The notes: generated by a model not told the origin, from the sequence alone. Numbered from the stretch's first letter, positions 1 through 6,564 are shown. The stretch is DNA of 10,452 bases from Victivallales bacterium (GCA_017431185.1 JAFRLP010000100.1:1-10452), one strand, 5' to 3'. Translations and numbers: made by a program.

Positions 1-36
1 AATCTAGACTAAAACACTTTTGCCCATTCGGAGAAA

Positions 37-1155
37 ATGATGCCAGGCGATATGCAAAACAAACCGTTGCTGGACGGGCGCTGCCTCATGGTCGGCATGT
101 CCATCCTCATGGCACAGGGGTGCCAACGGGTCAAAAACTTCCATAATCTTCTGGAGGACGAATGGGCTGGGCGGGAGTCCGCACTGGATTTTCTGCACCA
201 GGGCACGACCATCCTCGGCCAGCTTCTGGAATGGAACAGCGGGATAACCCAGGTTCTGCTGGACGAGGCGGCCACCGACAGTCTGCGGGAGGTCATCGGC
301 ACCGCCCCCCTGCTGGCAGGCGTGGCGCGCAACCTGCCCAATGCCCAAATGCATGACCGTCAATCCACCATCGTGGCGGGCAACACCTACCAACTTCAGG
401 CGCTCCTGCTTGACATGGGGCTGGCCGTCTCCGCCAACTCCACTCTGCCCCTGCTCATGGCCTGCTTCCAGGCGGATTTTTCCGAGGCCATGCTCAGTTC
501 CGTGCGGTCATCCCTGTCGCCGGACAAGTACGCCATCATCGGCATGACCGCGCAGGAGAACGCAGAAATCAACCTGGACACCTACGTCACCCTGCCCGCC
601 TACCTGAATTCCCTGAAGGAGGGAGGGGAACCGCTGCGGCTCATCGCCTGGCTTGGGGCGACCGCCCTGCACAAAGGCGAGGTCCTTGTCCACCAAAGCG
701 GACCGCTGCATGGCGTGCTGCTGCTGTTGCCCACCGCCACAGCTCACAGTGACGAGTCCCTGCGCGCACACCAGCGCAAGGACTCCCGCCCCGAAACCAT
801 CCTCCTGGTCGATGACGAGGACATGATTTGGGACGTGGTGTTCGACATGCTCACCGACTTGGGCTACACCGTCGTGATGGCGGGCAACGGGCGCGAGGCC
901 GTGGAGATCTTCCAGGCCAACCCCAGCGAATTCGACCTGGTCCTGCTCGACATGCTGATGCCTGAAATGAACGGAAGCGAGGCCTTCTATGAACTGAAGA
1001 AATCCGCGCCAGACATCCGTGTGCTCCTCGCCAGCGGATATGTGAACGAGGAGGATGTCCAGGACGTCCTCACGGCGGGAGCCAATGGCTTTCTCCGCAA
1101 ACCCTATCGTCTGCGGGACTTGGCCCGCAAGATACGTGACATACTAGACAAATGA
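37..1155 (+). CDS. Degenerate histidine-kinase-like region fused to a C-terminal response-regulator receiver domain
   Basis: The protein has 372 residues. Residues about 254-372 form a standard CheY-like receiver domain: acidic pair D259/D260, phospho-acceptor D305 in LVLLDMLMPEMNG, S333 in LLASGY and K355 in LRKPY. All the phosphorylation residues are present, so it should accept phosphate. Residues about 20-235 follow the layout of a hybrid histidine kinase body: a helical DHp-like stretch (VKNFHNLL, 32-39, then LGQLLEW), an N-box-like GNTYQLQALLLDMGLA (115-130), and a terminal strand pattern ending LLLLPTATA, where kinases have their last beta strands before a receiver. The phospho-acceptor His, N-box Asn and G-box glycines are not recognisable, so kinase activity is probably lost. 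There is no sensor domain or membrane segment. An in-frame TAA at 10-12 shows the gene does not start upstream. GGAG at 30-33 precedes the tandem ATGs at 37 and 40; the second has the better spacing. The receiver call is near certain; the pseudokinase reading is inference. Confidence 0.88.
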   Translation: MMPGDMQNKPLLDGRCLMVGMSILMAQGCQRVKNFHNLLEDEWAGRESALDFLHQGTTILGQLLEWNSGITQVLLDEAATDSLREVIGTAPLLAGVARNLPNAQMHDRQSTIVAGNTYQLQALLLDMGLAVSANSTLPLLMACFQADFSEAMLSSVRSSLSPDKYAIIGMTAQENAEINLDTYVTLPAYLNSLKEGGEPLRLIAWLGATALHKGEVLVHQSGPLHGVLLLLPTATAHSDESLRAHQRKDSRPETILLVDDEDMIWDVVFDMLTDLGYTVVMAGNGREAVEIFQANPSEFDLVLLDMLMPEMNGSEAFYELKKSAPDIRVLLASGYVNEEDVQDVLTAGANGFLRKPYRLRDLARKIRDILDK

Positions 1156-1200
1156 ACGAAGGAACCGCGAAGGAAGTTCGCCTTTCCCGTTCCCTTTTCT
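1154..1200 (+). terminator. Possible weak intrinsic terminator after the receiver-domain gene
   Basis: GAACG (1154-1158) can pair with CGTTC (1188-1192), enclosing a perfect 5-bp hairpin, GCGAA (1167-1171) with TTCGC (1177-1181) and a 5-nt loop. A CCCTTTTCT tract follows at 1192-1200. The outer stem is interrupted and the T-run is short, so termination would be partial at best. It would separate the receiver gene from the pseudouridine synthase operon. Confidence 0.3.
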
Positions 1201-1220
1201 AACAACTCCGAATCTCTCGA

Positions 1221-1976
1221 ATGACCGACAATTTCCACCAGCCCCAGGGCATGCGCCTGGCCAAATACCTGTCCAACGCGGGCATAGCCTCCCGTCGCCG
1301 CAGCGAAGAACTCATCACCGAAGGACGCATCACCGTCAACGGCCTAGCCGTGCTCACCCCCGTGTGCATTGTGGTTCCCGGACGGGACAGGATCTGCTAC
1401 GAGGGGCGCGAAATCACCCAAGGCCAGCGGCAGTATGTCCTGCTCAACAAGCCAGTCGGCTACACATGCAGCGCATCCGACCCGCACGCCGACAGGCTCA
1501 TCTATGACCTGCTCCCCGAATCCATGAAGCACCTTTACTATGTCGGACGGCTGGACAGGGACACCGAAGGCCTCCTGATTCTGACCAATGACGGCGATTT
1601 GGCGCAGGCCCTGACACATCCCTCCCGCGAAGTGCCCAAAAAATACATCGCCGACTGCGACGGCAGGCTCTCCGCCAGCGCCATTGACGCCATGCTTGAC
1701 GGCATTGAGGACGAGGGGGAACTGCTCCGTGCCAGAAGCGTGCGTCCCCTTCGCGAATATGACGACGGTCTGCTGCTGGAGGTCATTCTGACCGAAGGCA
1801 GGAAACGCGAGGTGCGCCGCCTTTGCCGCGCCGTGGGACTTCGTGTGCGTCGCCTGGCCCGCACCGAACTCGCCAATGTCAAACTCGGCGAACTCGCCTC
1901 GGGGGACTGGAGGGCCCTGACCCCCGAGGAACTCGACGGCCTCCGCTCCCTTGCGATATCACCCCGTAGAAGATGA
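1221..1976 (+). CDS. rluB: RluB/RsuA-family rRNA pseudouridine synthase
   Basis: This 251-residue cytoplasmic enzyme isomerises a specific uridine in ribosomal RNA to pseudouridine. An N-terminal S4 RNA-binding domain (about 11-58, starting MRLAKYLSNAGIASRRRSEE) is followed by the synthase domain. That domain opens with LLNKPVGY (74-81) and carries the family signature GRLDRDTEGLLILTNDG (109-125), in which D112 is the catalytic aspartate. The late motif EGRKREVRRL (192-201) is typical of the RsuA/RluB/RluE/RluF group. The length matches RluB, which modifies 23S rRNA, but the target cannot be read from sequence and RluF or RluE is possible. No Shine-Dalgarno sequence precedes the ATG at 1221; an internal ATG at 1251 (M11), right at the S4 domain, is an alternative start. 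The stop overlaps the next start (ATGA, 1973-1976). Confidence 0.93.
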   Translation: MTDNFHQPQGMRLAKYLSNAGIASRRRSEELITEGRITVNGLAVLTPVCIVVPGRDRICYEGREITQGQRQYVLLNKPVGYTCSASDPHADRLIYDLLPESMKHLYYVGRLDRDTEGLLILTNDGDLAQALTHPSREVPKKYIADCDGRLSASAIDAMLDGIEDEGELLRARSVRPLREYDDGLLLEVILTEGRKREVRRLCRAVGLRVRRLARTELANVKLGELASGDWRALTPEELDGLRSLAISPRRR

Positions 1977-2314
1977 CCGACCAACTCCCCAATTTTCCTG
2001 ACGATACGGACGCTTTGCCGCCCATGGAGGGTTTTCTGCCCGCCGATGATGAGCATATCGCCCGCGAGAAGCGCAAGGCGCGTGAAATGCGCGCCTCACA
2101 GTGGTGGAAAACCCAACTCTCCAAGGGAGTGTGCCACTATTGCGGGCGGCATATACCCGCCAGGGAACTGACGATGGACCACCTTGTCCCCATCATTCGC
2201 GGCGGTTTCACCCGCAAGGGCAATGTCGTGCCCTGCTGCAAGGAGTGCAACAACGCCAAAAAGTACATGATGCCAGACGAATGGCAGGCTTATCTGGAAA
2301 AACTGCGCAAATGA
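1973..2314 (+). CDS. Small HNH endonuclease-like protein
   Basis: The protein has 113 residues. The C-terminal half is a compact HNH (treble-clef) domain: zinc-binding CHYC (C54, C57), then MDHLVP with D69/H70 as the DH of the motif, N84 in the middle, and CKECN (C89, C92, N93) closing the second Cys pair. The order CxxC-DH-N-CxxC(N)xxK is the usual one for McrA-like HNH nucleases, so metal-dependent DNA or RNA cleavage is the expected chemistry. The N-terminal 40 residues are charged and lack a recognisable domain. There is no fused recognition domain, methylase or immunity gene nearby, so a restriction or toxin role is not supported. Its place between an rRNA modification enzyme and a fumarase subunit, with ATGA overlaps on both sides, suggests a stable chromosomal housekeeping or nucleic-acid-processing gene. 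The substrate is unknown. Confidence 0.88.
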   Translation: MTDQLPNFPDDTDALPPMEGFLPADDEHIAREKRKAREMRASQWWKTQLSKGVCHYCGRHIPARELTMDHLVPIIRGGFTRKGNVVPCCKECNNAKKYMMPDEWQAYLEKLRK

Positions 2315-3171
2315 ATCAGGAAACACTTGTCGCCCAACTGAAGGCGCTGGTCGTGCAGACCTCCACTCGACTGCCCGAAGATGTCCGCGGGGCTTTGCGG
2401 CAGGCGTTTGACCATGCAGACGACGGCTCCCCCGAGTCCAGCACCCTCAAGACCATCCTGAAGAACGTTCGGCTGGCCGCCGAATCCAGGCAGCCCATCT
2501 GCCAGGACACGGGGGCGCTGGTCTTCCGCATCCGCGCGCCCGGGGGAATCAGCCATCGCCTGGTCGAGCAGTGCGCCTGCACCGCCGTAGCCCAGGCCAC
2601 AGCCGAAGGAATCCTGCGCCAGAACTGTGTCGAGACGCTGACAGGGCACAACACCGGCAACAACCTGGGAGAGGGACTGCCCGTCTTCCACTGGCTGGAG
2701 GAAGACCGCGATGATTTGGAGGTCTCCCTGCTCCTCAAAGGCGGCGGCAGCGAGAACATGGGAGTCCAGTACAGCCTTCCCGACAACGCATTGGGTGCTG
2801 GCCGCGATCTGGAGGGCGTCAGGCGCTGCGTGCTTGACGCCATTTACCGTGCGCAGGGGAAGGCGTGCTCTCCCTGCATTGTCGGGGTATGCGTCGGCGG
2901 GGACCGCGCCACTGGATACGAGACCAGCAAGGAGCAACTGTTCCGCCACCTTGGCGAGCGCAATCCCGAGCCAGCCCTGGCCGAATTGGAGACACGACTG
3001 GTATCCGAGGCCAACAGCCTGGGCATCGGCCCGATGGGACTGGGCGGCAAGACCACAGTCCTGGAGGTGTTTCTCGCCACCCGCTGCCGCATCCCCGCCT
3101 CCTATTTCGTCAGCGTCTCCATGATGTGCTGGTGCTGTCGGCGCCAAACCTGCACCATCCCCTTGAAATGA
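2311..3171 (+). CDS. Class I fumarate hydratase / L(+)-tartrate dehydratase, alpha subunit
   Basis: This 286-residue subunit belongs to an oxygen-sensitive [4Fe-4S] hydro-lyase. The two-subunit forms interconvert fumarate and L-malate, or dehydrate tartrate. Cluster-ligand candidates are C64 in RQPICQDTG, C186 in KACSPCIVGV and C273 in SMMCWCC. They match the order of the three conserved cysteines of FumA-type enzymes. Other family motifs are LLKGGGSENMG (141-151), GDRATGYETSKEQL (197-210) and GLGGKTTVLEV (243-253). The length is normal for a free alpha (TtdA-like) subunit. The start was set at 2311 because homology begins there, the ATG overlaps the previous stop (ATGA), and the open frame further upstream lies inside the HNH gene. 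The beta subunit, which usually follows directly, is absent: the stop overlaps the start of a glycoside hydrolase. Fumarase versus tartrate dehydratase cannot be decided here; fumarase is more likely from general distribution. Confidence 0.9.
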   Translation: MNQETLVAQLKALVVQTSTRLPEDVRGALRQAFDHADDGSPESSTLKTILKNVRLAAESRQPICQDTGALVFRIRAPGGISHRLVEQCACTAVAQATAEGILRQNCVETLTGHNTGNNLGEGLPVFHWLEEDRDDLEVSLLLKGGGSENMGVQYSLPDNALGAGRDLEGVRRCVLDAIYRAQGKACSPCIVGVCVGGDRATGYETSKEQLFRHLGERNPEPALAELETRLVSEANSLGIGPMGLGGKTTVLEVFLATRCRIPASYFVSVSMMCWCCRRQTCTIPLK

Positions 3172-5477
3172 CCCGTCTCCCGTCTATCCATCTGCTGGCC
3201 AGTGTGTTTTTCCTGTGTGCGGGGCTTGCCATGGGTGGGCTTCCGCAGGAGTGGCGTCTGCGCACCTGGCAGAATGGCCAGCCTCACCTCACCAAGCCCG
3301 CCGTTCCCTCCGACGCAGACGGCGCGCTGCTGCCGCTCTCTTTTCCAGGCCGCACCGAGTGCGTCACGGGCGTTGACCTGAACGCCTGGTCCAGGGCGAC
3401 AGGCGTGGTTCTGCGTTTCAAGGCGCCTGACACCCTGCCCTCCCACGCCATCCTGACCATCTTCACCAAAGACGGGGATGACCTGTGGCGCCAAATCCGT
3501 CTCCCCTTCCCGTGCCCAGACCAGAATGGAGTCAGCCAGGCGCAACTGCCCTTGGCGGGACGGGCGGCAGTCCAGGCGTGGCAGCCTGTCGGGCATCAGG
3601 CCACCTGGTCGCCACTGACCACGCGCCATCTGCAGGAGTTCGGCTGCATCGTCGAATCGGACACCGGGCACGAGGAGAAATACCAAGGCGAAGTCACCCT
3701 CCTGAAAATGGAACTGACCCAGGACAGTCTCCTCGGCTGGCCTCAAAAGGTTCGCGACCTGCGCTGCACTCCCGCAAATCCCCAAGTCGGCCAGATTGTG
3801 GAGGTCAGTTTCCGCCTGGACTGCTGGCCCACAGCCCCCTTTGATTCCGGCAGGACCAACATACACGGCACGGCAACGGCCCCTGACTCCACCGTCACCC
3901 AATTGCGGGGATACTATCACGAGGGTTTCCTCTATGACCGCGACGTCCACGACAAAAACCGCTGCCTGACGCCAGACGGCGAGCCCTGCTTTCGACTCCG
4001 CTATTGCCCCAGAGCGCCCGGACGGCACACGCTCGACATCCAGGCGGACATCGACGGGGCGCATTTTCAGTTGCCAGCCTACTCCTTCGATGCATTGCCC
4101 GCCGCTTTCCATGGCTACCTTCAGGTGGACAGAAAACAGCGCCGCTTCTTCGAGTACAATGACGGCACGCCTTTTCTGGGCATTGGCATGAATGTGCGTT
4201 CGCCCTTCGACAACCGCTATCGGGAGGTCGCGCCCTATTCCCTGTGGCAGGACCTCGGCCTGGCCGCATACGACCATCTTTTCCCGCGCTACCGCCAATG
4301 CGGCATCAATGTCGTCGAGGTCTGGATGTCCTCCTGGTGGCTGGCGCTGGAGTGGATTCACGACTCCCCCGGCTTCCATGGCGTCGGCCACTACAACCAG
4401 TATCGCGCCTGGATGCTTGACCACATTGTTCGTCTGGCCGAGGAGAACGGGATTAAACTCATCCTGGTCATCAATAACCACGGCAAATTCGCCATGCACT
4501 ACGACACCGAGTGGGGGCGCAACCCCTTCAACGTCAAGAACGGCGGATATCTCACCAAATGCGAGGAGTACTACACGAATGAGCGCGCCCGCCAGGACAC
4601 CAGAAACCTGCTGGATTACGTGGTTGCGCGCTGGGGACAGTCCCCCGCCATCCTGGCCTGGAAACTGTTCACGGAAGTTGACCTGACAGGTCCCGACCTG
4701 GATTACTACAAACATCCCGAGGTGGCGGCCTGGCACGCGGAAATGGGAAAATACCTCAAAGGCATCGACCCCGCCCAACACCCCGTCACCACCCACTGGA
4801 TGCTCGGCTACCACCGCATCAACGAGGCCATCGCCAAACTCCCCGAACTGGACTTCCTCTCCACCGACGCCTACTACAGCGGCGGGCAATCCACCTCCGC
4901 CCTGCTTCAACTGCTGCACGGCGGCAAGAACTACGGCGACGCCCGTGACAAGCCGCTGGTCATCACCGAGTACGGCGGCTCCTCATACGGCGATGACATG
5001 ACGGCGTTTGTCAAACAGGTACCCATCGGCATTTGGAGCGGGTATTTCATGAACATGCCCATCGTGCCGATGTACTGGTGGTTTGCCCTGGCGGAAGACA
5101 AGAACCTGTACCAGGAATACGCCGGTCTCTCCGCCTACGCCCGCAACGAGAACCGCCACGACTTGTCCCCCAGCCAGTTTGACACCCCCGACAACCGTCT
5201 GCGGGTCTATGTCCTCCATGGCAAAAACAGCACGCTGGCCTGGGCGTTTGACCGGGAATACTACCTGACGCCGACGGAGAACCTTGTGCCCAAATCCCAG
5301 GCAGGCGCCACACTGGTTCTGCCGGCGCCCACCGCAGGGACATGCCAGGCGGAAATCTGGGACGCGACGGCAGCCAAACTCCTGGCCACCCTCTCTCTCC
5401 AGCCCGCCCAGGGCAAGGTCACGCTTCCCCTGCCAGAGTTCAGGCGGCACATCGCCTGCAAACTACGGCCCCAATGA
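3168..5477 (+). CDS. Secreted GH5-like (clan GH-A) glycoside hydrolase with DUF5060-like N-terminal domain
   Basis: The 769-residue protein is predicted to be exported and to cleave a polysaccharide or oligosaccharide; the substrate is unknown. A signal peptide covers about residues 1-23 (hydrophobic LLASVFFLCAGLAMG); no good lipobox is seen. Residues about 25-190 form a beta-rich region. Residues about 197-310 resemble the DUF5060 beta-sandwich (GYYHEGFLYDRDV, then RLRYCPRAPGRHTL). A TIM barrel follows (about 326-660): FFEYNDGTPFLGIGMN, CGINVVEVWMSSWW, LILVINNHGKF, LAWKLFTEVDL with likely acid/base E503, STDAYYSGG, and PLVITEYGGSS with likely nucleophile E601, then MYWWFALAEDKNLY. Residues about 672-769 look like the small C-terminal beta-sandwich common in these enzymes. 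T502 stands where clan GH-A enzymes nearly always have Asn. The start at 3168 is chosen from the signal peptide and the ATGA overlap; the frame is open upstream only by chance. The fold is well supported; the exact family is not. Confidence 0.85.
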   Translation: MTRLPSIHLLASVFFLCAGLAMGGLPQEWRLRTWQNGQPHLTKPAVPSDADGALLPLSFPGRTECVTGVDLNAWSRATGVVLRFKAPDTLPSHAILTIFTKDGDDLWRQIRLPFPCPDQNGVSQAQLPLAGRAAVQAWQPVGHQATWSPLTTRHLQEFGCIVESDTGHEEKYQGEVTLLKMELTQDSLLGWPQKVRDLRCTPANPQVGQIVEVSFRLDCWPTAPFDSGRTNIHGTATAPDSTVTQLRGYYHEGFLYDRDVHDKNRCLTPDGEPCFRLRYCPRAPGRHTLDIQADIDGAHFQLPAYSFDALPAAFHGYLQVDRKQRRFFEYNDGTPFLGIGMNVRSPFDNRYREVAPYSLWQDLGLAAYDHLFPRYRQCGINVVEVWMSSWWLALEWIHDSPGFHGVGHYNQYRAWMLDHIVRLAEENGIKLILVINNHGKFAMHYDTEWGRNPFNVKNGGYLTKCEEYYTNERARQDTRNLLDYVVARWGQSPAILAWKLFTEVDLTGPDLDYYKHPEVAAWHAEMGKYLKGIDPAQHPVTTHWMLGYHRINEAIAKLPELDFLSTDAYYSGGQSTSALLQLLHGGKNYGDARDKPLVITEYGGSSYGDDMTAFVKQVPIGIWSGYFMNMPIVPMYWWFALAEDKNLYQEYAGLSAYARNENRHDLSPSQFDTPDNRLRVYVLHGKNSTLAWAFDREYYLTPTENLVPKSQAGATLVLPAPTAGTCQAEIWDATAAKLLATLSLQPAQGKVTLPLPEFRRHIACKLRPQ

Positions 5478-5483
5478 AGCGCA

Positions 5484-6302
5484 CTATTGACCGCCGGGAC
5501 TGCTGACCTTGCGCACAATGGCACGGTCAAAGTAGTTGATTCGCATGCCCGCGTCGGTCACGATGGTCTGGGCATTGACGCCGCTGGAACGCGGGCTGAG
5601 CAGGAAGGTGACGACATTGGCGGGTTCCGACGTGTCGAGGCAGCGGCGCCGGGGAATGACCTGCTCCGCATACAGATAGGCGTCAATATAACCGGGAATG
5701 CCAGCGGAGGCGGAGGTCTTGAGCAGTCCCGCCCCCACCGCATTGACCCGTATCTCGCGGGAGACATTCTCCGCCAGCGACTTGGCCAAAAACACCACGC
5801 TGGAGTCCAGGGCCGCCTTAATCGGTCCCATGTAACCGTAATTCTCCGAGGCCATCTCCGTCGTCGATATGCTCATCGTGACGATGGACGCATCCGGCGC
5901 GAACAGCGCCTTGAGCCTATCGCACATCTGGACCAGCGAGAAGCAGGAGATGTCCACCGCCTGCAGGAAATCACGCTTCAAGGTGCCATGGAAAGGCTTC
6001 AGCCCCTCGCTGAAGTTGGCGAAGGCAAGCGAGTGGACAAAGCCATGGACAACGGGGAAATGATCCGCCACCCGCGTGGAGAAAGCCCCCATGTCCTCAT
6101 CCGACTCCACATTGCAGACGATGGCGCGCGCGTCCTCGCCAATCAGTTTGCGATTCCTCTCCAGCAGTTCCTGGTCTTTGAACACGTAGAGGATGTTGGC
6201 CTGACACTCGCGCAAGGCACACGCCACCGCCCAGGCCACGCTCCGCCGATTGGCGACCCCCGTCAGCACGATGTTCCGATTTTCCAAACGCATGAAATCC
6301 AT
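5484..6302 (-). CDS. fabI: FabI-type enoyl-[acyl-carrier-protein] reductase (divergent)
   Basis: This 272-residue short-chain dehydrogenase-like enzyme should carry out the last, NAD(P)H-dependent step of each fatty-acid elongation cycle in the cytoplasm. The nucleotide-binding motif TGVANRRSVAWAV (14-26) is the FabI form of the glycine-rich loop, and HGFVHSLAFA (86-95) matches FabI's DGFVHSIGFA. The active-site Y155-x6-K162 sits in YGYMGPIKAAL, with FabI spacing and nearly FabI numbering. The C-terminal RVNAVGAG and VIPRRR segments also fit. The second FabI tyrosine (Y146 in E. coli) aligns with I145 in MSISTTE, so this is an atypical member; a related SDR reductase remains possible. The start at 6302 gives a FabI-like N-terminus, and GGAG on the minus strand (6317-6314) lies 11 nt upstream. 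The frame stays open to 6659 without family similarity. It converges on the glycoside hydrolase (6-nt gap) and is divergent from the ATPase genes. Confidence 0.85.
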   Translation of the reverse strand: MDFMRLENRNIVLTGVANRRSVAWAVACALRECQANILYVFKDQELLERNRKLIGEDARAIVCNVESDEDMGAFSTRVADHFPVVHGFVHSLAFANFSEGLKPFHGTLKRDFLQAVDISCFSLVQMCDRLKALFAPDASIVTMSISTTEMASENYGYMGPIKAALDSSVVFLAKSLAENVSREIRVNAVGAGLLKTSASAGIPGYIDAYLYAEQVIPRRRCLDTSEPANVVTFLLSPRSSGVNAQTIVTDAGMRINYFDRAIVRKVSSPGGQ

Positions 6303-6346
6303 TGTCTCGCTATCTCCGTTTCCATTGCGGCTCTTGCAAACGACAT

Positions 6347-6355
6347 ACTTTATCA
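6347..6355 (-). promoter_or_regulatory. Candidate extended -10 element for fabI
   Basis: Read on the minus strand this is TGATAAAGT: an extended TGn followed by TAAAGT (4 of 6 matches to TATAAT). Transcription would start near 6340, leaving a leader of about 38 nt before the fabI ATG. No convincing -35 box is seen upstream, so this is only a candidate. Confidence 0.22.
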
Positions 6356-6402
6356 CCGTTCCGGCATTTTTCCCACCAGCCACCGCGAAATTCCCCCAAA
6401 TC

Positions 6403-6459
6403 GCTCGATTTTGATTGCATATATTTGACAAAACTTTCACTTTTGCTTGATTTTGATTG
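6403..6459. repeat. Pair of 15-bp direct repeats, 42 bp apart, in the fabI / V-ATPase divergent spacer
   Basis: GCTCGATTTTGATTG (6403-6417) and GCTTGATTTTGATTG (6445-6459) are identical at 14 of 15 positions. Their starts are 42 bp apart, four helical turns of B-DNA, which would place two bound proteins on the same face. Each copy contains the internal doublet GATT-TT-GATT. The pair sits just upstream of the ATPase promoter and beyond the candidate fabI start. The likely role is an operator for a dimeric or cooperative regulator, but no regulator gene is present in the window to link with it. Confidence 0.55.
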
Positions 6460-6468
6460 AAAATTTTC
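6459..6468. repeat. 10-bp perfect palindrome beside the second direct repeat
   Basis: GAAAATTTTC is a perfect inverted repeat that shares its first base with the end of the second 15-bp direct repeat. It lies 12 nt upstream of the -35 box of the ATPase promoter, a usual place for a regulator half-site or an AT-rich upstream element. A palindrome this short in AT-rich DNA can arise by chance. Confidence 0.35.
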
Positions 6469-6479
6469 GGGGTGTGTCC

Positions 6480-6508
6480 TTGCAAAAAACCGTTTTGGAG
6501 ATTATATT
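6480..6508 (+). promoter_or_regulatory. Sigma-70-type promoter for the V-type ATPase operon
   Basis: TTGCAA (6480-6485, 4 of 6 to consensus) is followed after exactly 17 bp by TATATT (6503-6508, 5 of 6). Transcription would start near 6515, giving a leader of about 50 nt before the subunit E ATG at 6565. It lies in the only AT-rich stretch of the window and downstream of the direct-repeat pair. Confidence 0.6.
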
Positions 6509-6551
6509 GGTGATTGAACAAGGAAAGGAACACAAAATCACTCATCACCGA

Positions 6552-6556
6552 AGAGG
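6552..6556 (+). promoter_or_regulatory. Ribosome binding site fixing the subunit E start
   Basis: AGAGG lies 8 nt upstream of the ATG at 6565. This supports 6565 over the in-frame TTG at 6514, which would sit at or before the predicted transcription start and would add 17 residues unlike the family's N-terminus. Confidence 0.55.
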
Positions 6557-6564
6557 CATTGCCA

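Noticed and set aside
2101..2310. Upstream extension of the fumarase alpha reading frame
   Set aside because: It is the HNH gene read in another frame. Family similarity begins at the ATG at 2311, which forms an ATGA overlap.
2865..3167. Upstream extension of the glycoside hydrolase reading frame
   Set aside because: It overlaps the conserved end of the fumarase subunit and would bury the signal peptide that begins at 3168.
3102..4919. 605-codon open frame on the minus strand antisense to the glycoside hydrolase gene
   Set aside because: It lies opposite a gene with clear domains and a signal peptide. The translation is low-complexity (Gly/Val/Ala/Gln-rich) with no recognisable motif, as expected from a mirror frame in G+C-rich DNA.
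5478..5520. Possible bidirectional terminator between the convergent glycoside hydrolase and fabI genes
   Set aside because: GCGCAC occurs twice here, but as a direct rather than an inverted repeat, and no stem with a T-run could be found on either strand.
5487..6428. 313-codon plus-strand open frame opposite fabI
   Set aside because: The opposite strand encodes an enzyme with clear family motifs. This frame has none and its His/Arg-rich content is that of a mirror frame.
6425..6430. Perfect TTGACA resembling a -35 box on the plus strand
   Set aside because: No acceptable -10 hexamer is found 16-19 bp downstream (TTGATT, TGATTT, GATTTT, ATTTTG). It lies between the two direct repeats and may be incidental.
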